DNA from: Beroe ovata
Lineage: Eukaryota; Ctenophora; Nuda; Beroida; Beroidae
Assembly: GCA_946803715.1 (NCBI GenBank)
Contig: CAMPET010000032.1
Location: 143,654 to 207,653 of the forward strand
DNA length: 64,000 nucleotides
Direction: 5' to 3'
Position 1 is the first letter of the stretch; each line of letters begins with the position of its first letter. The notes under the pieces were generated by a model, which saw nothing but the letters and a program-made list of their open reading frames with translations, ran no database searches and was not told the DNA's origin. This document shows, in pieces, positions 56,001-64,000 of the stretch. The translations under genes and the position numbers were made by a program.

Positions 56001-59000
56001 GATACAATGACCGATCACGTGTGTCCTATCTCAATGGCTGCAGGTGGACACTCCACTGCAAGATGAGAGAGTTTACACTCGACTACGAGGAGGATGGCGG
56101 AGAAGAAGGGAGGAATGTGGAGGGAGTCGAGGGTTAGATATGATGATAGCATTACATGCATATCATGAGGAGCATTTACCTAACAGGGAAGCATTCTATA
56201 ACTGTGATTTTCGAAGAATAAGCATTCCGCCAGGAAAAGCATGTTCACAACAGACTAATGACACTACGGCTACAGCAATAATGGTGAAACTTGAGCAGCC
56301 AAGTGGTGCAAAAAACTTTCAACGGAAGCATCAAATCTCGAAGCACATATTTGATCGATGTAAAGCCCAAACAAACCTAAAGTGACCAATGAAACGAGCT
56401 GTCACAAGAGGTCGTGACTGAAACACACACAGAGCACTAAAACCCTAAACATATAATTCTAAGCACAGTGACCACGAATATATGGTTCACCTGCGCGCTC
56501 ATATGAAAAGCATGTTTCATGCAACTGCTACTCCGACACAGGGATTCTCAATCATTGGTTGAAGTGCGCCTTCATGGCTTACTGAGCAATTGGAAGCACT
56601 TAGTCACCACATAGCCATTAACCGAGAAATTTGGGTCACCTCGCCTGCAGGGTTAAGATACCCAGCCATATCCCCATATATTCGAGTCTATAAAAAGAAT
56701 ATTACAGGACACAGTTTATTCTCGTTCTAGAATTTGTTGTGTTTGAAACCGTAATAATACTTGATAATCTCGTGTGTTTGTTAGCTGAGTATTTGATTCA
56801 CAGATGGTCCAGACTCTAGCCGACTGCTGAATGCAGCACATTATTCTCAGCTATCACAATCAATTACCATGGAGTGTCACATAGCACCTTGAACACGCAT
56901 GTAATGAGCATAAATCATAAAATTTCAGCACCCGTCATACGAAAATTCTCGAGTTTAGACTGCGTTATCGTGTGAAACATGCTGCCAATTATAACTGGTG
57001 GCAGCAAAAATGGTGTCAGTATCATGCCTGTTAACAAAAATGTCATCCACTTTGTTAACAAACGTGTGTTATCCCACTGCTATTATAGGAAGTCAGACCA
57101 ATGATCTGAAGATGCTGTTACTACGACGGCATTCCGTCATCTCACAAGACCGTATCCGGGAACAAAGGGATGCTATCTTCAGACGACAGAGTGTCATATC
57201 CAGCAACGATCTCAAAGCTCTCCGGACGTCACAAAACATCGTGATAATCAACGTCCGTGGTACTGTCTATGAGGTATGATTGTATATATGATGATGCGAC
57301 TCTTTCATGGAATATATGTTGATACTATGATGTTCTCAGAATTGCAATATATATATGCACTGGTCATTGGCCGCATGTTAAAATACATGACCTGGCGACA
57401 AAATGAAACATCCGGTAGTAGGCATAAGAAGAAGAGCCTAACAAGATGACTCAACCAGGAACATCATCTAGACAATTTTACCGTGCTAATCGCAATCGTT
57501 CCGAATATGTCGAATTTATGAAATGACGTTACCGAATATAATATGTATCAGGTATTCCAGAACACGCTGAGACGATACAAAGACACTCTTCTCGGATCCG
57601 TTGAGCTGGAGGACTTCTATGATTCCGAATCGGGGGAGTACATCATTGACACGGACCCCCAGATGTTTTACACCATTCTCCACTTTTATCAGACTAAGGG
57701 ACATCTCTACTGTCCACCAAGCATCGCAGAGGATAGGTTTCTCGAGGAGGTTTGTGATGAAATCCATCTGCCCGTTTCCTCGCACCACAGCACGATCATT
57801 CACAGATTTTCATTCTTCCCTTTGTTTCAGATCAAGTTTTTCCGACTCACCAAGTACTACCTGAAGTTGAGTTCCGTTGGTGGTGCAGAGGATGAACCCA
57901 CGACACCAAAGAAGACCAACTTGGTTTGGTAAGATTTGTCTAGAATGATGTGTGTTTGTGTGTTGCTAAAAAGCTGCGATTATCTGTGCAGGATCGTCGT
58001 GAATTTGTAAGAATTATTGTCTCATTTGGGAGGGAGGTCTGGCAATTTCACTGGAGATGGCGATAATAGCTAGCAGGAAAACGGAAAAATGGACCAATCT
58101 TGTGTCTGTTGTCTTGGTCTTTAGTCTCAGTAAAACACATGTGCAAATACTTATTTATCTTGACCGGAAATAGGTATTTCAGAAGAACTTCCTGACAATG
58201 CAAAGGTAGTTTTTCTGCAAATATAACAAAGTTGCGATGATTGCAACCACAATTATCACAGGAAGCACAATTTCTGATAACTTTGTTAGTATAGAGGAAT
58301 GATGAAAATGTTCAAATGAAGCGTCAAATAATTTTTTCAGGAAGTTTCTAGAAAAATCCGGATCATCGATTTTCGCCCGAATCTGGTCTTGCTCCTCAAT
58401 AATATTCATCATCACAGCGATCGCCTTATTCATGGTCGAAACCCTGCCTCAGATTGAAAAGGAAATGAAAGATGAAAACTCGAAAATCGGAATTTCATTC
58501 TTCATCATCGAAACGACTTGTATCGCATTTTTCACCCTCGAAATCATTTTGCGGGTGATAGCATGTCCCGAATTCATCCCATTTATCAAGAACGTTCTGA
58601 ATTGGGTGGATTTCCTCTCAATACTACCGTACTACATCGGACTCATTTTCCCTGGCGGGATTGCCCATATTCTGGTGGTTCTGCGGGTGCTGCGGGTTGT
58701 CCGCGTTCTCCGACTAGCCCGGCACTCGGACGGGATAAAAATCATCTTCCTTGCCCTCTCCACAAGCATCAGCGAACTCTTCTTCCTTGTTTTCTTCTGG
58801 TCGATAGCGATCATCTTCTTCGGAAGTTTGATCCACTACGCGGAGGGGAGCGCTAACCCGGACTTTAACTCCATACCACGGTCAGCATGGTGGGTGGTGG
58901 TCACCATGAGCAGTGTCGGGTACGGTGACTGCGTTCCCATGACTACCACGGGAAAACTCATTGGGAGTCTGTGCATCATGTCGTGTATGTTGGTCCTTGC

Positions 59001-62000
59001 TCTGCCCATGACAGTTATCATATCTAAAGTGACGAGGACGTATCACAACTATATTCAGAAAGCGAACCGTAACGAACTGCGAAGACAGATGAACGAACTG
59101 AGTGATACGGGCCGTGTCGATGAAACAACGGAAACTGTGTGACCTCAAACTGTACATTGTACAATATCACACATTGTACACTGTACAGTATACAATGTGG
59201 GATATTTATATCAATAGTAAAGGATTGCAATGGGGAACATAACATTCGGTTGCAGTTGGGATGATCAGCTTGGAGCACAACAGATAGTGATCAGCCAATC
59301 GAACGAAAACCATTTTTGGGGTCGTACATGTTTTGTATTCCCTAATTTGAATGATAACACTACTTTTGAGAACCACATAGTTCAACCTGGGATTTTTACA
59401 TGAGTGATTCTGTTTATTATGATTAATGTTATGCATTTGATCGCCCGTTTTGATCGCACACACTTTTGAACTGATTTCCTCAATTTAACTCCAAATAATC
59501 GTGTCACACTGGTTGTGCAAAGATATATCCGAGGTTCATGGTTGGGGTTACTCTAGGGAGAAATGGTAAATCACCATGGTGATTGATGGGGGGATACTCA
59601 CCGAGACAAGCAAGCATGGAACTCTCGTCAATGCGCGCAGCTGTCTTAAAACTCTTCTTAGCTTCACTGTGTTTACCCTGCAGATAGTGGAACAACAATG
59701 TGAGGAAATTCAGAAACCATGGGGCAGCAAATTGTTAACTCACTGTAAATTGTAAACGCAGAAAATTGGCTGAGAATAGACTGAGCATTGATCTGAGCAC
59801 CAAGGAAGCGATGGAGGACTATCCCACACTTAGCATACAAATAGTTCGGCTTAAAGTTCGACTATAGTATCTGGTACCTGCATGATAAGCTGGTTTCCCA
59901 TCTCAGTGTGGTAGACACAGTTATCATGATTGATTGCCATAGCACGCTCCAGTAGTGTGATGGTCTGCTGGAGGACTGCTCCATTCCTGCCACACTGAAA
60001 CACGAGTGTGAGATACGAGTTCATGCTTTGTAGATCAGTATCTCATTCTTGACATCAATTTGACTAGCATGTCATTCACAACAATCTTTCCGTTAATACA
60101 GTCCATTTCATTCTGAGTTCATCCAATACCTTACAACCACGCCCTAAACGCATCCCAACCGCATCTCTATTATTAACAATTGAGTGTAATTGTGGAGTAC
60201 ACAATCGTTAGTGTAAATTCATATTGTGTATCTCAGAGCTACCATTTGACTATTATCTAGCCCCAAATTATTCATCATTAGTGACTTCTGCCTAGTAATT
60301 AGGCTGTATCATCTCAGGACCTCTATTGTTAAGCTACTATATTTATAACAAATAATTAGCTCATACATGAGTGGTGTAAGTCATGGAATAAGCTCATGAG
60401 ACATAATAAGTCACTATCAGATGACAGTTATACGACAGACTGGTTAGTAACCAATGGTAACTGCTACAAGGTAGGCAATCTTACTCGAAGCATGCAGTAG
60501 AAATTTCAATCGAAATCTACATTAGCATGCACGTCATTCACTTACTATTCGGGCAAATGCAGCGCTGAACTTGTAGTAGAGATGGTGTGCTTTGGGTTCG
60601 AATCTGTCCATCGTAGTAACAAGGTCACCTAGCTTGGACGCTACCTGCAAAAACAATCGGATATGGACAGGTCAAGAATAGATGCAAATTCCAGGGTAAG
60701 GAAAATATGAAGTATTGCAGACCTCTGAGTATTTTCCTTCTTGGCACAGTAGGTAGAGAATAGCAACAGATTTTGCTTGCAGACAGTTTGGGTCACTGCT
60801 CAACACTCTCTTGCAGGTTTCAAATGCTTGTTCCCAATCTTGTATTGCTAGTAGGATGTTCATCTTCTCAAGCAAGCAGGGCATGTGCTTTGGGTTTTGC
60901 ACCACTGCTTGGTTGATGCTGTCAAGAGCTTCGTCCATTCGTTTTAGCCCGATTTGACATCGAGCCAAACCCACCAGCGTGTTTATGTCGCGCGGACCTT
61001 CAGGCATTTGGAGACATTCTTTGAAGTATTTCGTTGCTTTCTCGGTGAACCCTGGCTTCTTCATGAGCAGTTCGCACCAACCCAGCATTGATAGAGCCTG
61101 GAATAGAACCGAACTTGATGAAATCGGTCATAGGAAAATCGCACACTTCCACCAGTGTTGTCATAGATACAAAACTTAGGCGGCGCGCAGCAAATTTGTT
61201 GTAAATTTGCACTCCTCCACGGTAATGTTCTCGCGGCACGCGCAAACCAAATCTTATTTGTGTGACCGATGTCTATTTCAAATTGTGCCAACTTACGTCT
61301 AAACTTGCTCCATTGGTGATTTTGAGCAGTCTATTGAAATAGTCCCGGCCTTTATCAGGTCTACCACACAAAACAAGGAAGAGCCCAGCAAAATAGAGGG
61401 TCTTTTCACCGGCCGTCGCTCTTTCATGCTTTATCCTAGTCTCTAACTCTGATACTGCCTCCTTGTCTGAGAGAATTTTGATTGAAAGTGAACAATACAA
61501 CTTAAGAAAGCTAATCTATCGAGAGTAATTTATCCCTGAATAGTGAATAGTCTGACTATACACTCACTAACAAAATATGTGAATAGCTTACCTATGATTC
61601 GAGCTTTTCTGTGAGACATTATGAGGGCGAAAGAAGCTCCGATAACTAGATCTCTGTGATCACACACAGATGATAGCTCTCTCATTGCTTCAGGTATGTG
61701 TTCTGGATAATGACAATCATCAGCAAATTAGTATTTATGGTGTATTGGGCGGACTGGTGCTGAACCAATTCCAGTTAGCAAGTTAACAGTTACGGAATGA
61801 AAAAAATCTTTATTCCATCAACATAGCGTATTGTAGTCACCTTGCATGAGTAGAGCTATGCCATCGAAGAATGTCAGGGTAGGATCAGCACCATACTTTT
61901 CCTTACATTCGAGTACAATGTTCTGTATTGTGTTGTACAGCTTTTCCCGTCCATAGAAGAATAGTTTCGACTGAAAACATCACACAGGAAACATTAGACT

Positions 62001-62078
62001 TGTCGTTATTGTATAGTGTTGCAAGATAAAGAGGGGAAATGAGTCAATTACCAGCAATACTGAATCAGACGCTGCCAT
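47038..62078 (-). CDS. TTC21B: TTC21B / IFT139, retrograde intraflagellar-transport subunit
   Basis: Fifteen exons close in phase to 1310 residues (human 1316): 62078-62052 (ATG), 61970-61841, 61702-61592, 61466-61297, 61097-60723, 60644-60546, 59994-59878, 59677-59602, 51706-51501, 50953-50861, 50762-50633, 50526-48505, 47917-47687, 47280-47213 and 47115-47038. It is a TPR protein of the IFT-A complex that drives tip-to-base transport in cilia. Near-identical blocks include [55 protein letters not shown] and the C-terminal [12 protein letters not shown]. The donor after 51501 is weak (GTTGGG) but alignment length supports it. The 7.9-kb intron 51707-59601 contains the plus-strand Kv gene. 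The intron between 47687 and 47280 holds an assembly gap. Confidence 0.96.
47487..47680. repeat. Assembly gap (169 N) ending in (CA)n within a TTC21B intron
   Basis: Ns run 47487-47655, followed by CA repeats up to the GTGTGT donor of the exon ending at 47687. The gap probably hides a longer dinucleotide tract, not an exon: flanking phases agree and protein length matches human. Confidence 0.85.
51707..57009. other. Large TTC21B intron, part upstream of the nested Kv gene
   Basis: Non-coding as far as I can see. It includes a 12-base perfect inverted repeat (CAGTCGAATCAG at 52709-52720 with its complement at 52753-52764) and a (TC)n/AG tract near 53115. Plus-strand open frames at 54489-54860 and 56044-56385 lack recognisable features, so I do not call them genes. 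Confidence 0.6.
56689..56697 (+). promoter_or_regulatory. Putative TATA box of the nested Kv gene
   Basis: TATAAAAAG is 321 bases upstream of the Kv ATG and resembles the TATAAAAAGA of the GPCR gene. Distance leaves room for a 290-base 5' UTR. No transcript data support it. Confidence 0.35.
57010..59142 (+). CDS. Voltage-gated potassium channel (Kv) nested in a TTC21B intron
   Basis: Four exons (57010-57273, 57552-57749, 57831-57928, 58341-59142) encode 453 residues. A cytoplasmic T1 tetramerisation domain ([37 protein letters not shown]) is split at the same FLEE|IKF point as the conserved Kv sequence. S1-S6 follow: [11 protein letters not shown] (S3), [20 protein letters not shown] with regularly spaced Arg (S4), pore helix [16 protein letters not shown], and S6 [13 protein letters not shown]6 has PMT where most channels have PVP. 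A stop codon just upstream of the ATG in the same frame supports the start. The subfamily (Shaker, Shab, Shaw, Shal) is not assigned; the T1 lacks an obvious Zn-binding CC pair. It should conduct K+ as a tetramer or act as a modifier subunit. A 255-base antisense frame across S1 is a shadow. Confidence 0.93.
59143..59601. other. Remainder of the TTC21B intron downstream of the Kv gene
   Basis: AT-rich, with direct TGTACA(A/C)TGTACA-like repeats at 59150-59195 just after the Kv stop. Probably Kv 3' UTR and TTC21B intron. Confidence 0.5.
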
Positions 62079-62480
62079 ACTACAGTTACTGCTGCTGGGA
62101 TCAAGCTCACATAAGCTAGGCAGGAGGGCGAAAGGTTAGTGTTGCAAAACCATCATAGACATTGGGAAACATTAGACATGTGATTACTGTACCTTGCACA
62201 ATACTCAATTCATGTTGAAAGTTAAGCTGTTAAGTTGGATTTATTTTTCAAGTTGAATGCATGTTTCAATGTTATTAAGAGAAACGCAATTGAGATAAAA
62301 GTGAAATAGATAAAGGAAAATAAGGTTACAGCAGTTATCTAGAAAAATGTCAGATTCTAAATATGTAAACCCTCATGGCATCAAATAAGAGAAAGAAGAT
62401 AAAAATACCATTACATTAAAAGATCAAAATAGGTACTTGGGGCACTTGGGCCACTTTTTGGTAGGCACTTCATCGTGTCA
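62079..62480. other. Spacer: TTC21B promoter / POLR1D 3' end
   Basis: No gene. It lies upstream of the TTC21B start and directly downstream of POLR1D. Confidence 0.5.
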
Positions 62481-62968
62481 CTATTTGGTCTCAGCTTTCA
62501 TCTCGAAACTCGTCTCCGCCTTGTCAATTGACTCTAACACGTGATCACAGACATCAGTTATGTCATCGAGAGCTCGATAGAGGGCTGTAAGACACGGCGT
62601 TTTGTATGTCTGAATCCTCAGATTGATCTTATTCTCAGAGGGATGGGGGATACTGTAACCCGCAAACTCAACCTCAGGGTTTTTCATGAGCATATGTCTT
62701 ACCACGTTACCTGTGATGGATGTAGATTGTAGTGTATCAGATACAGATAGAGACACAGACAGATAGATGTAGATTGTAGTGTATCAGATACAGACAGAGA
62801 CACAGAGACACAGACACAGACACAAACACAGACATACACACATACACACAAACCTAAAGTGTGATCCTCATCATGAAGGACTAGTGTTGTACACAAGTCA
62901 TCATGAGTCTCATTCTCCACTATGCTGAGTTTACCAACATGTTCCAGCTCAGCACTCTCCTCATCCAT
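62481..62968 (-). CDS. POLR1D: POLR1D (RPAC2/AC19), shared subunit of RNA polymerases I and III
   Basis: Two exons (62968-62854 and 62710-62481) give 114 residues. The alpha-like core motif is nearly identical to human: LVLHDEDHTLG at the end of exon 1, then NVVRHMLMKNPEVEFAGYSI and HPSENKINLRIQT. POLR1D pairs with POLR1C to nucleate assembly of Pol I and Pol III. The first exon encodes a short variable leader; ATG at 62968 is chosen because the codon further upstream in frame is TTG. The intron contains an (ACAG)n-type microsatellite. The human protein is longer (133 residues) at both ends. Confidence 0.95.
62738..62850. repeat. (ACAG)n/(GATA)-type microsatellite with internal duplication
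   Basis: The segment TAGTGTATCAGATACAGA occurs twice (near 62732 and 62778) amid ACAG and ACACA units, in the POLR1D intron. Confidence 0.8.
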
Positions 62969-63463
62969 AGCTGCCAATCAATTATACGTTAGAAATAATA
63001 CGTCACACAGACAGATCACATTTGAATGCTGGTGCTTTGGAGATGCAAAATTCACTAGATATCTCCTATACAACGGTTTCAAAACATCTTAACCTTCTGC
63101 ATAATAAGCCTCCCAGTTTATGTATACCTGATAGAAGTTGTGGCAAAAATCAATCAGACGCGTATTTGTAAGATAAAACATCTATAAGTTTTTTAAGCAC
63201 ATCTTTACAAATTACGTTATGAAATGCTTGGCACATTGATGATATTTACACTGAATAATGGGTATCCATGAATTTTACCATGCTTCTTTCTGATTAATGA
63301 TTCTATATACAGTACAGTCTGATAAAACAATCATAAAACATGAGAAATGACACAGCGTCGCAAATGAAATGAGAGGCAAGGTAATACATCAAAAGTTAAC
63401 CAAATAGTCTTTGGCTTTCTTAAAATCGCACACTTAATGACATGTACAACATGAATAGGTCAT
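62969..63463. other. Spacer between POLR1D start and CFAP100-like stop
   Basis: AT-rich, no gene recognised. Confidence 0.5.
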
Positions 63464-64000
63464 TCATGAAAAGTAGTACGCCAATTCTTCATCTTCTTCA
63501 TTCTTCTTATCCACAACATCCGTCTTCTTTTTCTGGACCTCAGGAGGCTTTGATCTGAAGACCAATCGTTTACCAGTCTGAACCTTGGGATCAGCCTTTG
63601 CTCTCTCCAGTGCTTTCCTAACGCGTTCCTCCTGGTGCAATCTCTGCTGTTCTTTCTTCTCTTCTCTCAGCTTTAGTCTCCTCTCCTTCTCCTTCGCCTT
63701 CTCTGCGAGCTCCACCTTCTCCTGAGGCATCATCTCGATGTGCTCGAACAACTCCTCCAGTCTGTTCTCAATGTTTGTCAACATCTGCAGAGTTGAAATG
63801 TTTGCCTCATTGTCACCAATACAACTCCGATACACTTCCTCCACCTTCTCATTGAGTACCTCCAACATCTTCTCTTGACCGTCCCCTTCATAGTGACCGT
63901 AGCTGAACATCTTGCTCTTGTGCTCCAACTCTTTGGACTTTTCCTCCTCTGCGGCTATCTGACTCTCCAGCGATGTGATCTGTGACTTCAAAACCTCCGT
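63464..64000 (-). CDS. CFAP100: CFAP100/CCDC37-like coiled-coil axonemal protein, 5' part missing
   Basis: The last exon encodes at least 178 residues and stays open to the window edge, so the N-terminus is off the right side; the first Met in this frame would be internal. A coiled coil (QITSLESQIAAEEEKSKELE) is followed by TNIENRLEELFEHIEMMPQE, AEKAKEKERRLKLREEK, RVRKALERAKADPKVQTGKR and RLVFRSKPP, ending in acidic ELAYYFS. This order and the GKRLVFRS(K/R)PP motif are typical of the CFAP100 (Chlamydomonas MIA1) / CCDC38 family. With CFAP73 it forms the modifier-of-inner-arms complex at the base of inner dynein arm f in motile cilia. CCDC38 cannot be fully excluded from the C-terminus alone. 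Confidence 0.8.
   Translation of the reverse strand, partial: TEVLKSQITSLESQIAAEEEKSKELEHKSKMFSYGHYEGDGQEKMLEVLNEKVEEVYRSCIGDNEANISTLQMLTNIENRLEELFEHIEMMPQEKVELAEKAKEKERRLKLREEKKEQQRLHQEERVRKALERAKADPKVQTGKRLVFRSKPPEVQKKKTDVVDKKNEEDEELAYYFS

Noticed and set aside
56044-56385. 113-residue plus-strand open frame upstream of the Kv gene
   Set aside because: No recognisable domain, no clear promoter and arbitrary composition. It could be an exon of an unknown gene, but I cannot support it.
58179-58433. Minus-strand open frame with an apparent transmembrane helix
   Set aside because: It is antisense to the S1 exon of the Kv channel. Its hydrophobicity reflects the complementary strand, and it has no splice partners or family match.
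60590-60620. GGTTCGAATC resembling a tRNA T-loop
   Set aside because: It lies inside a TTC21B exon in coding frame, and no cloverleaf can be formed around it.

Overview
This is eukaryotic DNA, almost certainly from an animal. Coding is split by short GT..AG introns, and the genes are typical metazoan ones: VPS35L, ARL2, NAA38, GNPTAB, ARL6IP5, EFCAB5, OSCP1, TTC21B/IFT139, POLR1D and a CFAP100-like gene, plus a Kv channel, a BTB-Kelch protein and an LDLa-containing GPCR. Gene spacing is only a few hundred bases. Small genome, gene-in-intron nesting and strongly conserved exon phases suggest an early-branching animal (ctenophore, placozoan, cnidarian or sponge). I lean to ctenophore, but the sequence does not prove it. 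I rebuilt exons by hand from splice signals, phase agreement and remembered family conservation. The exon lengths of nearly every model sum to a multiple of three.

Layout. 37-4351 (-) VPS35L, C-terminus off the left edge. 4974-6217 (-) HMG20-like coiled-coil protein with a U1-type zinc finger and no HMG box. 6987-10430 (+) LDLa-rich GPCR. 10647-13079 (-) FLYWCH plus C2H2 protein. 13604-16852 (-) BTB-BACK-Kelch. 17178-18138 (-) ARL2. 18524-19022 (-) NAA38. 19739-21433 (-) a protein joining an RNase H1-type hybrid-binding domain to a NYN nuclease domain. 21974-25274 (-) GNPTAB. 25589-25944 (-) NDUFB3-like. 26599-27240 a nest of hAT-like MITEs. 27837-28793 (-) ARL6IP5. 29133-40922 (-) EFCAB5. 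42425-43549 (-) OSCP1, intronless. 43550-47037 repeat-rich spacer. 47038-62078 (-) TTC21B, with a Kv channel gene (57010-59142, +) nested in its largest intron. 62481-62968 (-) POLR1D. 63464-64000 (-) CFAP100-like C-terminus.

How the genes relate. There is no operon logic. The right half is nevertheless rich in cilium/axoneme genes (EFCAB5, OSCP1, TTC21B, CFAP100-like) and the left half in endosome/lysosome trafficking (VPS35L, GNPTAB, with ARL2 and ARL6IP5 nearby). All genes are on the minus strand except the two membrane-signalling genes, the GPCR and the Kv channel, and both of those have a TATAAAAAG-type element upstream.

Main points for a second look: the RNase H1-hybrid-binding/NYN fusion (the best candidate for an undescribed system); the HMG20-like protein that has lost its HMG box; the MITE nest with readable 8-bp target duplications; a 1.5-kb block duplicated across a single N (35578) inside EFCAB5 that is better read as two haplotypes placed in tandem than as biology; and an ion-channel gene nested antisense inside an IFT gene.
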